Positions 56,537 through 64,000 of a DNA stretch of 64,000 nucleotides are shown piece by piece. The DNA comes from Halomonas ramblicola (lineage in GTDB: Bacteria; Pseudomonadota; Gammaproteobacteria; Pseudomonadales; Halomonadaceae). Under the pieces are notes generated by a model, which had not been told where the DNA came from, searched no databases, and saw only the letters and a list, made by a program, of their open reading frames with translations. The stretch is from positions 86,554 through 150,553 of the forward strand of contig NZ_JAUFPL010000018.1 of the NCBI RefSeq assembly GCF_030409215.1. The letters run 5' to 3'. A program made the translations under genes and the position numbers. Within the stretch, counting starts at the first letter, position 1, and every line of letters begins with the position of its first letter.

Positions 56537-59139
56537 GTGGTGACCTCCTTCGTTTCCCAGGGGGCCGCGGCGACATGGCCGACATCGGCGTCGTCGCGGG
56601 GGTGGAACAGGCGCAGGCGGTTGGCGTTGCTCACCACGGTGATCGAGGAGAGCGACATGGCCACCCCGGCGATCATCGGCGAGAGCAGGGCCCCGGTGAG
56701 AGGGTAGAGCGCCCCGGCGGCGATGGGGATGCCCAGGGCGTTGTAGCCGAAGGCACCGACCAGGTTCTGCTTGATGTTGCGCAGGGTGGCCCGGCTGATC
56801 TCGATAGCGGCGGCCACGCCGTGCAGCGAGCCCCGCATCAGGGTGATGCCGGCGCTCTCGATGGCCACGTCGGTGCCCTGGCCGATGGCGAAGCCCACGT
56901 CGGCCCGGGCCAGGGCCGGGGCGTCGTTGATGCCGTCGCCGACCATGCCGATCACCTCGCCCTGGCGCTGCAGCCGCTCGATCTCGGCGTGCTTGTCCTT
57001 GGGCAGGAGTCCGGCGCGGAAGTCGTCGATGCCGACCTCCCGGGCGATGGCGCCGGCGGTGTGCGCGTTGTCGCCGGTGAGCATCACCACCCTGAGGCCG
57101 TCGGCCTGCAGGCGCTTTACGGCGGCGATGGTGTCATGGCGCAGTGGGTCGCTGATGCCGAACAGCGCGGCCAGTTGGCCATCCACGGCGAGATAGACCA
57201 CGGTGCGCGCCTTCTCCTCCAGCTCGCCGGCAATTTCGTGCCCTTTGCTCAGGTCGATGCCGGCCTCCTCCAGCAGGCGGGCGTTGCCCAGCAGCAGCGG
57301 GCGGCCGTCGGCGTTCCTCGCCTTGACCCCACCGCCGGTGACCGTGTCGAAGTCCCGAATCTCGCTGGGCCCAGCCTGTCGCTCTTTCGAGTGCGCCATC
57401 AGGGCGGCCGCGAGGGGATGCTCCGAGCCGCGCTCCAGGGCCGCCACCAGACCCAGCACCTCCCGCTCGTCACCCTCGAGCACCTCCGATTCCGTCACCT
57501 CGGGTTTGCCCTCGGTCAGGGTGCCGGTCTTGTCCACCACCAGGGTGGTGAGCCTGCTGGGGGTCTGCAGGGCATCGCCGCTGCGCACCAGCACGCCGTG
57601 CTCGGCCGCCTTGCCCACCCCGATCATGGTGGAGATCGGCGTGGCCAGGCCCAGGGCGCAGGGGCAGGCGATGATCAGTACCGTGGTGGCGGTGACCAGC
57701 ATATGGATGATCCGCGGCTCGGCACCAAAGTTGAACCAGGCCAGGGTGGTGATCACGGCGATGATCAGCACCGCGGGCACGAAGACGCTCGACACCTGGT
57801 CGGCCAGCTGACCGATCGGCGGGCGCGAGGCCTGAGCGCTGGCCACCTGTTCGGTGATGCGCCCCAAGCGGGTGTCGGCGCCCACGCGGGTGGCTCGGTA
57901 GACCAGCGAGCCCTTGCCGTTGACGGTGCCGGCGCTGATCTCGTCGCCCTTGGCCTTGGCCACCGGCAGGGGCTCGCCGGTGAGCATCGACTCGTCGATG
58001 TGACTCGTCCCCTCGGTCACCTCGCCGTCCACCGGCAGGCGCTCGCCGGGACGCACGCGGATATGGTCGCCCTCGCGCACTGCGTCGATGTCGATCTCGT
58101 GCTCCTCACCGTCGCGGATCACCCGGGCGGTGCGGCTCTGCAGGTCGAGCAGGCGCTTCAGGGCGTCGCTGGTGCGGCCCCGGGCGCGCAGCTCCAGGGC
58201 GTTGCCCAGCAGCACCAGGCCGACGATCATCGCCGAGGCCTCGAAGTAGATGCCCCGGGCCACCTCTGGCAGCCAGGGGGTGAAGGTCACCACCGCCATG
58301 GAGTAGAGCCAGGCGGTGCCGGTGCCCATGGCGATCAGGGTGTCCATGTTGGCCTGGTGGTGGCGGAAGTTCTTCCAGGCATTGACGAAGAAATAGCGGC
58401 CCGGGAACATCATCACCGCCAGCGTCAGCAGGCCGATCACCAGCCAGTAGAGCCGTCCAGCACCCACGGGGTGGGGGTGGACGACGAACATGCTGGCCAT
58501 CAGCGGCACGGCCAGGGCCAGCGACCAGGCACTCCCCTTCAGGCGGCGGCGATATTCCCGCTCGTCGCGCTCGGCGCGGGCCTGCTCGGCCTCGCGCATG
58601 TCGACGATGGGCTCGGCACCGTAGCCCACGTCTTGCACGGCGCGGACCAGGACAGCCGGGTCGGCGCGGCCGCTCACCTGGGCGGTATGGGTGCCGAAGT
58701 TGACCTCGGCACTGACCACGCCGGGCGTGCGTGCCAGGGCCTGCTGGACGCTCTTCACGCAGCCGGCGCAGGTCATGCCGCTGATCGACAGTCGCCGGGT
58801 GGTGGCGCGCACATCTGTCTCATCCGCCTGTGGATCCTTGCCCTGCTTGGCGGCCTGCTCGGGCGCCTCCTCAGCGGATGGGCGCGCGGGGTCGGGCGGT
58901 GCCTTGGCGTCTGCGTCGTCAGCGTCCATGGGCTGAGTGGGGGGATAGCCGGCCTGTTCCAGCAGCCGGTCCAGGGTGACGTCCTCCAGGGCAGTGTCCA
59001 CAGCCAGGCGCTTCCCGTCCGGAAAGCCGGCCACGACGGCCTCCGGGTCCTCGGCCTGGATCGCCGTGCGCATCCTGTCGACACAGCTCTGACAGTTCAT
59101 GCCGGGGACCTGGCGTTCCAGGGGCTGTCTGGCGTTCAT
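56533..59139 (-). CDS. copA: Copper-exporting P1B-type ATPase CopA
   Basis: An 868-residue Cu(I) efflux ATPase. Two N-terminal metal-binding domains: MNCQSC (Cys16, Cys19) and GMTCAGC (Cys124, Cys127), with a charged, Asp/Pro-rich linker (about residues 70-112). Eight transmembrane segments follow. Membrane CPC is at 492-494 (ACPCALG), the phosphorylated Asp536 is in DKTGTLTEG, then SEHPLAA and [10 protein letters not shown]. It removes Cu(I) or Ag(I) from the cytoplasm. The start overlaps the merR stop by four bases, with GAGGAG. It is the middle gene of the merR-copA-small-peptide operon. Confidence 0.95.
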   Translation of the reverse strand: MNARQPLERQVPGMNCQSCVDRMRTAIQAEDPEAVVAGFPDGKRLAVDTALEDVTLDRLLEQAGYPPTQPMDADDADAKAPPDPARPSAEEAPEQAAKQGKDPQADETDVRATTRRLSISGMTCAGCVKSVQQALARTPGVVSAEVNFGTHTAQVSGRADPAVLVRAVQDVGYGAEPIVDMREAEQARAERDEREYRRRLKGSAWSLALAVPLMASMFVVHPHPVGAGRLYWLVIGLLTLAVMMFPGRYFFVNAWKNFRHHQANMDTLIAMGTGTAWLYSMAVVTFTPWLPEVARGIYFEASAMIVGLVLLGNALELRARGRTSDALKRLLDLQSRTARVIRDGEEHEIDIDAVREGDHIRVRPGERLPVDGEVTEGTSHIDESMLTGEPLPVAKAKGDEISAGTVNGKGSLVYRATRVGADTRLGRITEQVASAQASRPPIGQLADQVSSVFVPAVLIIAVITTLAWFNFGAEPRIIHMLVTATTVLIIACPCALGLATPISTMIGVGKAAEHGVLVRSGDALQTPSRLTTLVVDKTGTLTEGKPEVTESEVLEGDEREVLGLVAALERGSEHPLAAALMAHSKERQAGPSEIRDFDTVTGGGVKARNADGRPLLLGNARLLEEAGIDLSKGHEIAGELEEKARTVVYLAVDGQLAALFGISDPLRHDTIAAVKRLQADGLRVVMLTGDNAHTAGAIAREVGIDDFRAGLLPKDKHAEIERLQRQGEVIGMVGDGINDAPALARADVGFAIGQGTDVAIESAGITLMRGSLHGVAAAIEISRATLRNIKQNLVGAFGYNALGIPIAAGALYPLTGALLSPMIAGVAMSLSSITVVSNANRLRLFHPRDDADVGHVAAAPWETKEVTT

Positions 59140-59579
59140 CGGGTCTCCTCGCCGGTCTCGTGGCCGGCATTGAGCGGCTCGGGAAAACTCTCGATCAGCC
59201 GGCACAGGCTGTGGCCGTCCGGAGTGCCGTCGGGCATCTCGGCCCAGGCCTCCAGGGCCTGTTCCATGCGTTCGGCCAGGGCCTGGAGCTCGGCGATGCG
59301 GGCCCGGATCTGTGGCAGGCGGCTGGCCAGCAGGTCGCGCACCATGGGGCAGGGCGAATCGCCGTGATCGGCGTGATCGAGGATGTCGCGGATCTCGGCG
59401 ATGCCGAAGCCCAGGATGCGGGCGCGCTGGATGAAGCGCAGCCGTTCCAGGTCGCCCCTGTCGAACAGCTGGTAGCCGTTGTCCGGATGGCGCTCGGGGT
59501 GCAGCAGCCCCTCGCGCACGTAGTGGCGGACGGACTCGGCGGTGACGCCGGCCGACCTCGCCAGTTCGCTGACCTTCAT
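59136..59579 (-). CDS. MerR-family metal-responsive regulator
   Basis: A 147-residue MerR regulator. The N-terminal winged helix ([26 protein letters not shown]) is followed by a long dimerisation helix. Cysteines sit in [15 protein letters not shown] and HSLCRLIES; the CueR CxxxxxxxC loop is not present, so the spacing is closer to ZntR/CadR types, yet it is coupled to copA, so copper or silver is the likeliest inducer. It overlaps the copA start (ATGA). The in-frame ATG upstream at 59663 lies within the operator, so MKVSEL is the start. Confidence 0.88.
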   Translation of the reverse strand: MKVSELARSAGVTAESVRHYVREGLLHPERHPDNGYQLFDRGDLERLRFIQRARILGFGIAEIRDILDHADHGDSPCPMVRDLLASRLPQIRARIAELQALAERMEQALEAWAEMPDGTPDGHSLCRLIESFPEPLNAGHETGEETR

Positions 59580-59613
59580 GGGTATGACCTCGTTGAAGCG
59601 TGGCGTGCTGCGA

Positions 59614-59646
59614 GTGTAAAACCCTTGTGTTACACATTGGTCAAGG
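59614..59646 (-). promoter_or_regulatory. MerR-type promoter-operator of merR-copA
   Basis: A -35 TTGACC (59639-59644) and a -10 TTACAC (59614-59619) are separated by 19 bases, the long spacing used by MerR activators. The spacer region holds a 24-base dyad, CCTTG-N14-CAAGG (59623-59646). It drives merR-copA and the small peptide, so the regulator controls its own operon. Confidence 0.75.
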
Positions 59647-59748
59647 CATTGCTTGCGTTGCATGAGCAGGCGGCGCGGATGACCCGTCGCGACGATGGTT
59701 CAATGGCTTAGATGGATTTGCCACTAAAGTATTAGCTGTTCATGCATT

Positions 59749-59762
59749 AAAACGAACGTTTG
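59749..59762 (+). promoter_or_regulatory. Candidate PsrA-type operator upstream of fadL
   Basis: AAAC-N4-GTTTG (59750-59762) matches the Pseudomonas PsrA consensus (G/CAAAC-N2-4-GTTTG/C) except the outer 5' base. It lies about 100 bases before a long-chain fatty acid porin gene, in an AT-rich stretch (59700-59760). Confidence 0.4.
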
Positions 59763-59860
59763 CCCTTGATCCCGAAGCGGAGTTCCGCGAAATTGAAGGC
59801 ATGCCATCCCTCGATGCGGCACGACCACAATTCTCCTATCCGAGAGAGGACCTCGCGATC

Positions 59861-61216
59861 ATGCACAACAAACTGAACAAGCTCTCCCTCGCGGTGGCCA
59901 TCGCCTCCATGGCCCTGGTTGCCTCCCAGGCCTTCGCCTCGGGCTTCCAGGTCCGTGAGCAGAGTGCCAAGACGCTGGCCAACGCCCTCTCCAACGCCGC
60001 CGCTGGGGCCGAGGATGCCAGCTTCATGGCCTACAACCCGGCCGCCATCGGCCATATCGACGGCAATCAGGTGGTAGGCGGCCTGGCCTATATCGATGCG
60101 ACATTCGAGCTTCGCGACGGACGCGCGTCTAGCGTCTTGGGGGTGCCCTATGGCTCCGAGGCCTCCGGCCAGGGGGGCGAGAGTGCCTGGGTGCCGGCCT
60201 TCGCCGCCAAGACCCAGCTGAACGAGCGGTACGATCTCGGCCTGTCGATCCATTCCCTCTATGGTCTCTCCACCAAGTACGACGAGGACTGGATCGGCCG
60301 CTACCATGCCGTCGAGTCCGAGCTCACCACCATCGATATCCAGCCCACGCTCAACTACCGGGCCTCCGATCGTCTCGACCTGGCGGTCGGTCTTCGTGCC
60401 CAGTACGCGGATGCGACCCTCTCCAATGCCATGGATTGGGCTACTGTAGGTGCAGCACAAGATCCAAACCTGGCGCCTCTGGCTGGGCAGCATGATGGCT
60501 TCGCCGAGGTTACCGGCGACGACTGGGGCTATGGCTATACGCTGGGGGCGCTGTTCCAGGCCACCGAGAAGACGCGGCTGGGAGCCAGCTACCGTTCGGC
60601 AGTCGACCTCAGCCTGGATGGCGAGGTCGACTTCAGCGCGGAGACCCCGACGGGAGAGGCGGTGCTGGCGGGCGCTCAGGCGGCCAATACCTTTACCAAT
60701 GGACGCGGATCTGCCGACCTCACCACCCCCGCCAGCCTGAACCTGGGGGTTTACCACCAACTGACCGATCGGCTGGCGCTGATGGCCAATGCCGAGTGGA
60801 CGGAGTGGAGCAGCTTCGACGAACTGGTGGTGGAATTCGATGACAACACGCCGGACAGTCGTACCGAGGAGAACTGGGACAACACCTGGGCCTTCTCGGT
60901 GGGGGCCAACTACGCCCTGAACGAACGGTGGCTGTTGCGCGCCGGCCTGGGCCATGACGAGACCCCGGTCCCGAGTGCCGAGTATCGCACCCCGCGGGTG
61001 CCGGACGCCGATCGTACCTGGGCCACGCTGGGGGCCACCTGGATGCCCACCCCCAACCTCGGCGTCACCGCCGGTTATATGCGTGTCTTCGGCGACGATG
61101 CCGACATGGACCAGCAGGCGACCCCCACCAACGAGAACGCCTCGCGCGGCAACCTGTCGGGCACCTACGACGTTGCGGCGGACGTCTTCGCCCTCTCGGT
61201 GGACTACCGCTTCTGA
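59861..61216 (+). CDS. fadL: FadL-family outer membrane long-chain fatty acid transporter
   Basis: A 451-residue beta-barrel with signal peptide (LAVAIASMALVASQAFA) and the mature start SGFQVREQSAKTLANALSNAAAGAEDASFMAYNPAAIGHI, in which the hatch-domain pattern of FadL is clear. It ends in a terminal Phe (SVDYRF), as in outer membrane barrels. It takes up fatty acids or other hydrophobic compounds. The start at 59861 has GAGAGAGGA; an in-frame ATG at 59801 is unsupported. Its upstream gap is shared with merR. Codon use and GC look a little lower than the neighbours. Confidence 0.9.
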   Translation: MHNKLNKLSLAVAIASMALVASQAFASGFQVREQSAKTLANALSNAAAGAEDASFMAYNPAAIGHIDGNQVVGGLAYIDATFELRDGRASSVLGVPYGSEASGQGGESAWVPAFAAKTQLNERYDLGLSIHSLYGLSTKYDEDWIGRYHAVESELTTIDIQPTLNYRASDRLDLAVGLRAQYADATLSNAMDWATVGAAQDPNLAPLAGQHDGFAEVTGDDWGYGYTLGALFQATEKTRLGASYRSAVDLSLDGEVDFSAETPTGEAVLAGAQAANTFTNGRGSADLTTPASLNLGVYHQLTDRLALMANAEWTEWSSFDELVVEFDDNTPDSRTEENWDNTWAFSVGANYALNERWLLRAGLGHDETPVPSAEYRTPRVPDADRTWATLGATWMPTPNLGVTAGYMRVFGDDADMDQQATPTNENASRGNLSGTYDVAADVFALSVDYRF

Positions 61217-61238
61217 TACGGCAGTCGGCGTGCCACCT

Positions 61239-61264
61239 CGAGACCCGGCCTCGGGCGGGTCTCG
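61239..61264 (+). terminator. Terminator of fadL
   Basis: A perfect 9-bp stem (61239-61247 with 61256-61264) with an 8-base loop, 23 bases after the fadL stop. Confidence 0.7.
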
Positions 61265-61316
61265 CCGTTGGGGGCGTAGCAGCGGCAGGACGGATGCGTG
61301 TCGTGCCCGCTTTCGC

Positions 61317-61322
61317 TACAAT
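61317..61322 (+). promoter_or_regulatory. Candidate -10 of prfB
   Basis: TACAAT, about 82 bases before the prfB ATG. No good -35 is seen at the right distance. Confidence 0.35.
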
Positions 61323-61403
61323 AGGCGCCTTTTCCGCGCCGCCGGCCCGTCGCCGGTGCCGTGGCGGCCGCTTTTCCACCGCAGATTCAGGCGAGACGCC
61401 CCT

Positions 61404-62502
61404 ATGCTGGAAACCAACCCCATCCACAGCCTCATCAAGGACCTGTCTGAGCGGACAGAAGTCCTGAGGGGGTACCTTTGACTATGCCGAGAAGAAGGAT
61501 CGGCTAGAGGAAGTCACCCGCGAGCTGGAGGATCCGGACGTCTGGAACGATCCGGACTACGCCCAGAAGCTCGGCAAGGAGCGCGCCACGCTGGAGGCGA
61601 TCGTCGCCACCATCGACGAACTCGACCAGGGGCTGGGCGACAGCCGCGACCTCCTGGAGCTGGCCGAGATGGAGGAGGACGAGGACACCATCGGCGAGGT
61701 CCGCAAGGAGCTCGACGGTCTCCATGCCAGCCTCGAGAAGCTCGAGTTCCGGCGCATGTTCTCCGGTGAGATGGACGAGAACAACGCCTACCTGGATATA
61801 CAGGCGGGCTCCGGCGGTACCGAGGCCCAGGACTGGGCCAACATGCTGCTGCGCATGTACCTGCGCTGGGCCGAGCACCACGGCTTCAAGGCCGAGATCA
61901 TCGAGGCCTCCGCCGGCGAGGTGGCGGGCATCAAGTCTGCCACCGTGCACATCCAGGGCGACCACGCCTTCGGCTGGCTGCGCACCGAGACCGGCGTGCA
62001 CCGCCTGGTGCGCAAGAGCCCCTTCGACTCCGGCGGCCGCCGCCACACCTCCTTCGCCTCGGTGTTCCTGTCGCCGGAGATCGACGACAGCTTCGAGGTC
62101 GAGGTCAACCCGGCGGACCTGCGCGTCGATACCTATCGCTCCAGCGGTGCCGGCGGCCAGCACGTCAACACCACCGACTCGGCGGTGCGCATCACCCACG
62201 AGCCGTCCGGCATCGTGGTGGCCTGTCAGAGCCAGCGCAGCCAGCACGCCAACCGCGACTTCGCCATGAAGCAGCTCAAGGCGAAGCTGTGGGAGCTGGA
62301 GATGCAGAAGCGCAATGCCGCCAAGCAGGAGGCCGAGGAGTCCAAGTCCGACATCGGCTGGGGCAGCCAGATCCGCTCCTATGTGCTGGACGACCAGCGC
62401 ATCAAGGACCTGCGCACCGGTGTGCAGACCAGCAACTGCGACAAGGTGCTGGACGGCGATCTGGACCAGTTCATCGTCGCCAGCCTCAAGCAAGGATTGT
62501 AG
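61404..62502 (+). CDS. prfB: Peptide chain release factor RF2, with programmed +1 frameshift
   Basis: A 365-residue RF2, read as 61404-61478 followed by 61480-62502. The first 25 codons end at CTT (61476-61478) and an in-frame TGA (61479-61481). Slippage one base forward continues at GAC. The site has an AGGGGGT Shine-Dalgarno-like stretch (61467-61473) and the CTTTGAC slip sequence, as in E. coli. Low RF2 lets the frameshift win, so the gene autoregulates. SPF is at 205-207 and GGQ at 250-252, the E. coli numbers. It is not a pseudogene. Confidence 0.97.
61467..61482 (+). promoter_or_regulatory. RF2 programmed frameshift signal
   Basis: The internal AGGGGGT, three bases, then CTT-TGA-C. Reading moves from frame 0 to +1 at CTT; TGA is the RF2-specific stop that RF2 competes for. 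Confidence 0.95.
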
Positions 62503-62506
62503 CGAT

Positions 62507-64000
62507 ATGGCCAACGAGAGCCCCTCCCCGGAAAGCCCGCAGCACGACGACAATCGCCTGATCGCCGAGCGCCGCGCCAAGCTGGCCGCCCGCCGCGAGC
62601 GGTCGGTCGAGCGCGGCGAGAGCCTCTTCCCCAACGACTTCCGTCGCGACAGCCAGGCGGCCGAGCTGATCGACGAGCTGGGCGACAAGGACAAGGCCGA
62701 GCTCGAGGCGCTGGGCCGTCAGGCGGCGGTGGCCGGGCGCATCATGCGCAAGCGCGGGCCCTTCATCGTCATCCAGGACGTCACCGGGCAGATCCAGCTC
62801 TACGTCGACAAGAAGGGGCTGCCGGCCGAGGTGCTCGAGGACATCAAGGGCTGGGACATCGGCGACATCGTCGCGGGCCGGGGGCCGGTACACAAGTCGG
62901 GCAAGGGCGATCTCTACGTGATGATGGAGGAGGCCAGGCTGCTCACCAAGAGCCTGCGGCCGTTGCCCGACAAGTTCCATGGCCTCACCGACATGGAGGC
63001 GCGCTACCGCCAGCGCTACGTGGACTTGATCATGAACCCCGACTCGCGCCGGGTGTTCGAGGTCCGCGCCGGGGTGATCAGCGCCATGCGTCGTTTCTTC
63101 GAGGCGCGTGGCTTCATGGAGGTGGAGACCCCCATGCTGCAGCAGATCCCCGGCGGGGCCACGGCGCGCCCCTTCGTCACCCATCACAATGCGCTGGACC
63201 TCGACATGTACCTGCGCATTGCCCCGGAGCTCTATCTCAAGCGCCTGGTGGTGGGGGGCTTCGAGAAGGTCTTCGAGATCAACCGCAACTTCCGCAACGA
63301 AGGCCTCTCCACTCGGCACAATCCCGAGTTCACCATGATCGAGTTCTACCAGGCCTATGCGGACTACCATGACCTGATGGACCTCACCGAGGCGATGCTG
63401 CGCAGCCTCACCCGGGAGGTGCTGGGCACCACCATCGTGGTCAACACCGTGCGCAACAGCGAGGGCGAGGTGGTCGAGCACTACGAGTACGACTTCGGCC
63501 AGCCGCTGCGGCGCCTGACCGTGTTCGATGCCATCCTCGAGTACAACCCGGATATCCATGCCGAGGCGCTGGCCGATGCGTCCGCCGCCCGCCAGATCGC
63601 CGAGCGCCTGGACATCGACGTCAAGGATGGCTGGGGCCTGGGCAAGATCCAGATCGAGATCTTCGAGAAGACCGTCGAGCACCGCCTCCAGCGGCCCACC
63701 TTCATCACCGACTATCCCACCGAGGTGAGCCCGCTGGCGCGGCGCAAGGACAGCGACCCCTTCGTCACCGAGCGCTTCGAGTTCTTCGTCGGCGGCCGCG
63801 AGATCGCCAATGGCTTCTCGGAGCTCAATGACGCCGAGGACCAGGCCGAGCGCTTCCGCGAGCAGGTGGCCGAGAAGGAGGCCGGCGACGACGAGGCGAT
63901 GTACTACGATGCGGACTATGTGCGGGCGCTGGAGTATGGCCTGCCGCCCACCGCCGGCGAGGGCATCGGCATCGACCGCCTGGTGATGCTGCTCACCGAC
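62507..64000 (+). CDS. lysS: Lysyl-tRNA synthetase, class II, 3'-truncated by the window edge
   Basis: 498 codons are open to base 64000 with no stop; E. coli LysS has 505 residues, so only the last few are missing. An N-terminal OB-fold anticodon-binding domain ([27 protein letters not shown]) leads to the class II core, with motif 1 near [20 protein letters not shown], motif 2 [29 protein letters not shown], and motif 3 [13 protein letters not shown] at the very end. It begins 4 bases after prfB, in the conserved prfB-lysS pair. Confidence 0.97.
   Translation, partial: MANESPSPESPQHDDNRLIAERRAKLAARRERSVERGESLFPNDFRRDSQAAELIDELGDKDKAELEALGRQAAVAGRIMRKRGPFIVIQDVTGQIQLYVDKKGLPAEVLEDIKGWDIGDIVAGRGPVHKSGKGDLYVMMEEARLLTKSLRPLPDKFHGLTDMEARYRQRYVDLIMNPDSRRVFEVRAGVISAMRRFFEARGFMEVETPMLQQIPGGATARPFVTHHNALDLDMYLRIAPELYLKRLVVGGFEKVFEINRNFRNEGLSTRHNPEFTMIEFYQAYADYHDLMDLTEAMLRSLTREVLGTTIVVNTVRNSEGEVVEHYEYDFGQPLRRLTVFDAILEYNPDIHAEALADASAARQIAERLDIDVKDGWGLGKIQIEIFEKTVEHRLQRPTFITDYPTEVSPLARRKDSDPFVTERFEFFVGGREIANGFSELNDAEDQAERFREQVAEKEAGDDEAMYYDADYVRALEYGLPPTAGEGIGIDRLVMLLTD

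Noticed and set aside
56575..59367. A 930-codon open frame on the plus strand
   Set aside because: It lies antisense to copA and merR; no domain is visible, and the copA motifs prove the other strand codes.
61404..61481. prfB as a pseudogene because of the early TGA
   Set aside because: The site matches the known programmed frameshift and the protein is complete afterwards.

Overview
The window is a gene-dense, high-GC stretch of an ordinary gammaproteobacterial chromosome, most like Halomonas or a close relative. That placement is an inference. It rests on the base composition, the Pseudomonas-type FabY initiation ketosynthase, a PHB-type acetoacetyl-CoA reductase, and the block xerD-dsbC-hom-thrC-recJ with ffh-rpsP-rimM-trmD-rplS in front of it. 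I see no prophage, insertion sequence, CRISPR array, rRNA or replication origin. Genes at both window edges are cut (tmcA at the left, lysS at the right). No stretch over 300 bases lacks a gene; the longest gaps are about 280 bases (59580-59860), 261 (53885-54145) and 256 (46871-47126), and each holds regulatory sequence or nothing recognisable.

Region 1 (1-14715): tRNA-modifying TmcA, a dipeptidase, a histidine-rich secreted protein, a Dps-like ferritin and a glycerate kinase. Then come two lipoproteins followed by a DUF1007/NicO metal-transport pair, a HIT hydrolase, a TSUP exporter, an entericidin-like lipoprotein and an I78 inhibitor lipoprotein. A thioesterase, an AtoE fatty-acid transporter, a DinF-type MATE pump and a small membrane protein close the region.

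Region 2 (14466-30300): an apparent fabY-coaD-yfhL operon, a small acidic lipoprotein, a Tim44-domain protein, an isochorismatase-fold hydrolase, yaaA, a Tas-type aldo/keto reductase, a Sel1 protein and a DEDDh exonuclease. These are followed by a row of minus-strand genes (quinone oxidoreductase, LOG, DUF501, YbaK, thioesterase and three unknowns), a MalY/PatB C-S lyase, a CnoX-like thioredoxin and a DUF3750 protein.

Region 3 (30300-46870): an initiator tRNA-Met with its own promoter and terminator, phaB, a large DUF349 protein, the minCDE operon, sbcB, an M16 protease and an SRAP-family protein that has lost every catalytic residue. A TetR-plsC pair, a CorC/YfjD transporter, a CcsA-like membrane protein and ffh follow.

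Region 4 (46870-64000): rpsP-rimM-trmD-rplS, xerD-dsbC, hom-thrC and a divergent RecJ-family gene. Next is an inserted block with a VOC protein, a merR-copA-small membrane protein operon under a MerR-type promoter, and a FadL porin. Then prfB, with its classic programmed +1 frameshift, leads into lysS.

I did not find a large undescribed system. The points most worth a second look are the catalytically dead SRAP protein, the translationally coupled 24-residue membrane peptide behind copA, an initiator tRNA with a U1-U72 pair, the divergent RecJ at the recJ locus, a REP-like hairpin at 19210-19260, and repeated use of TTG start codons in important genes.
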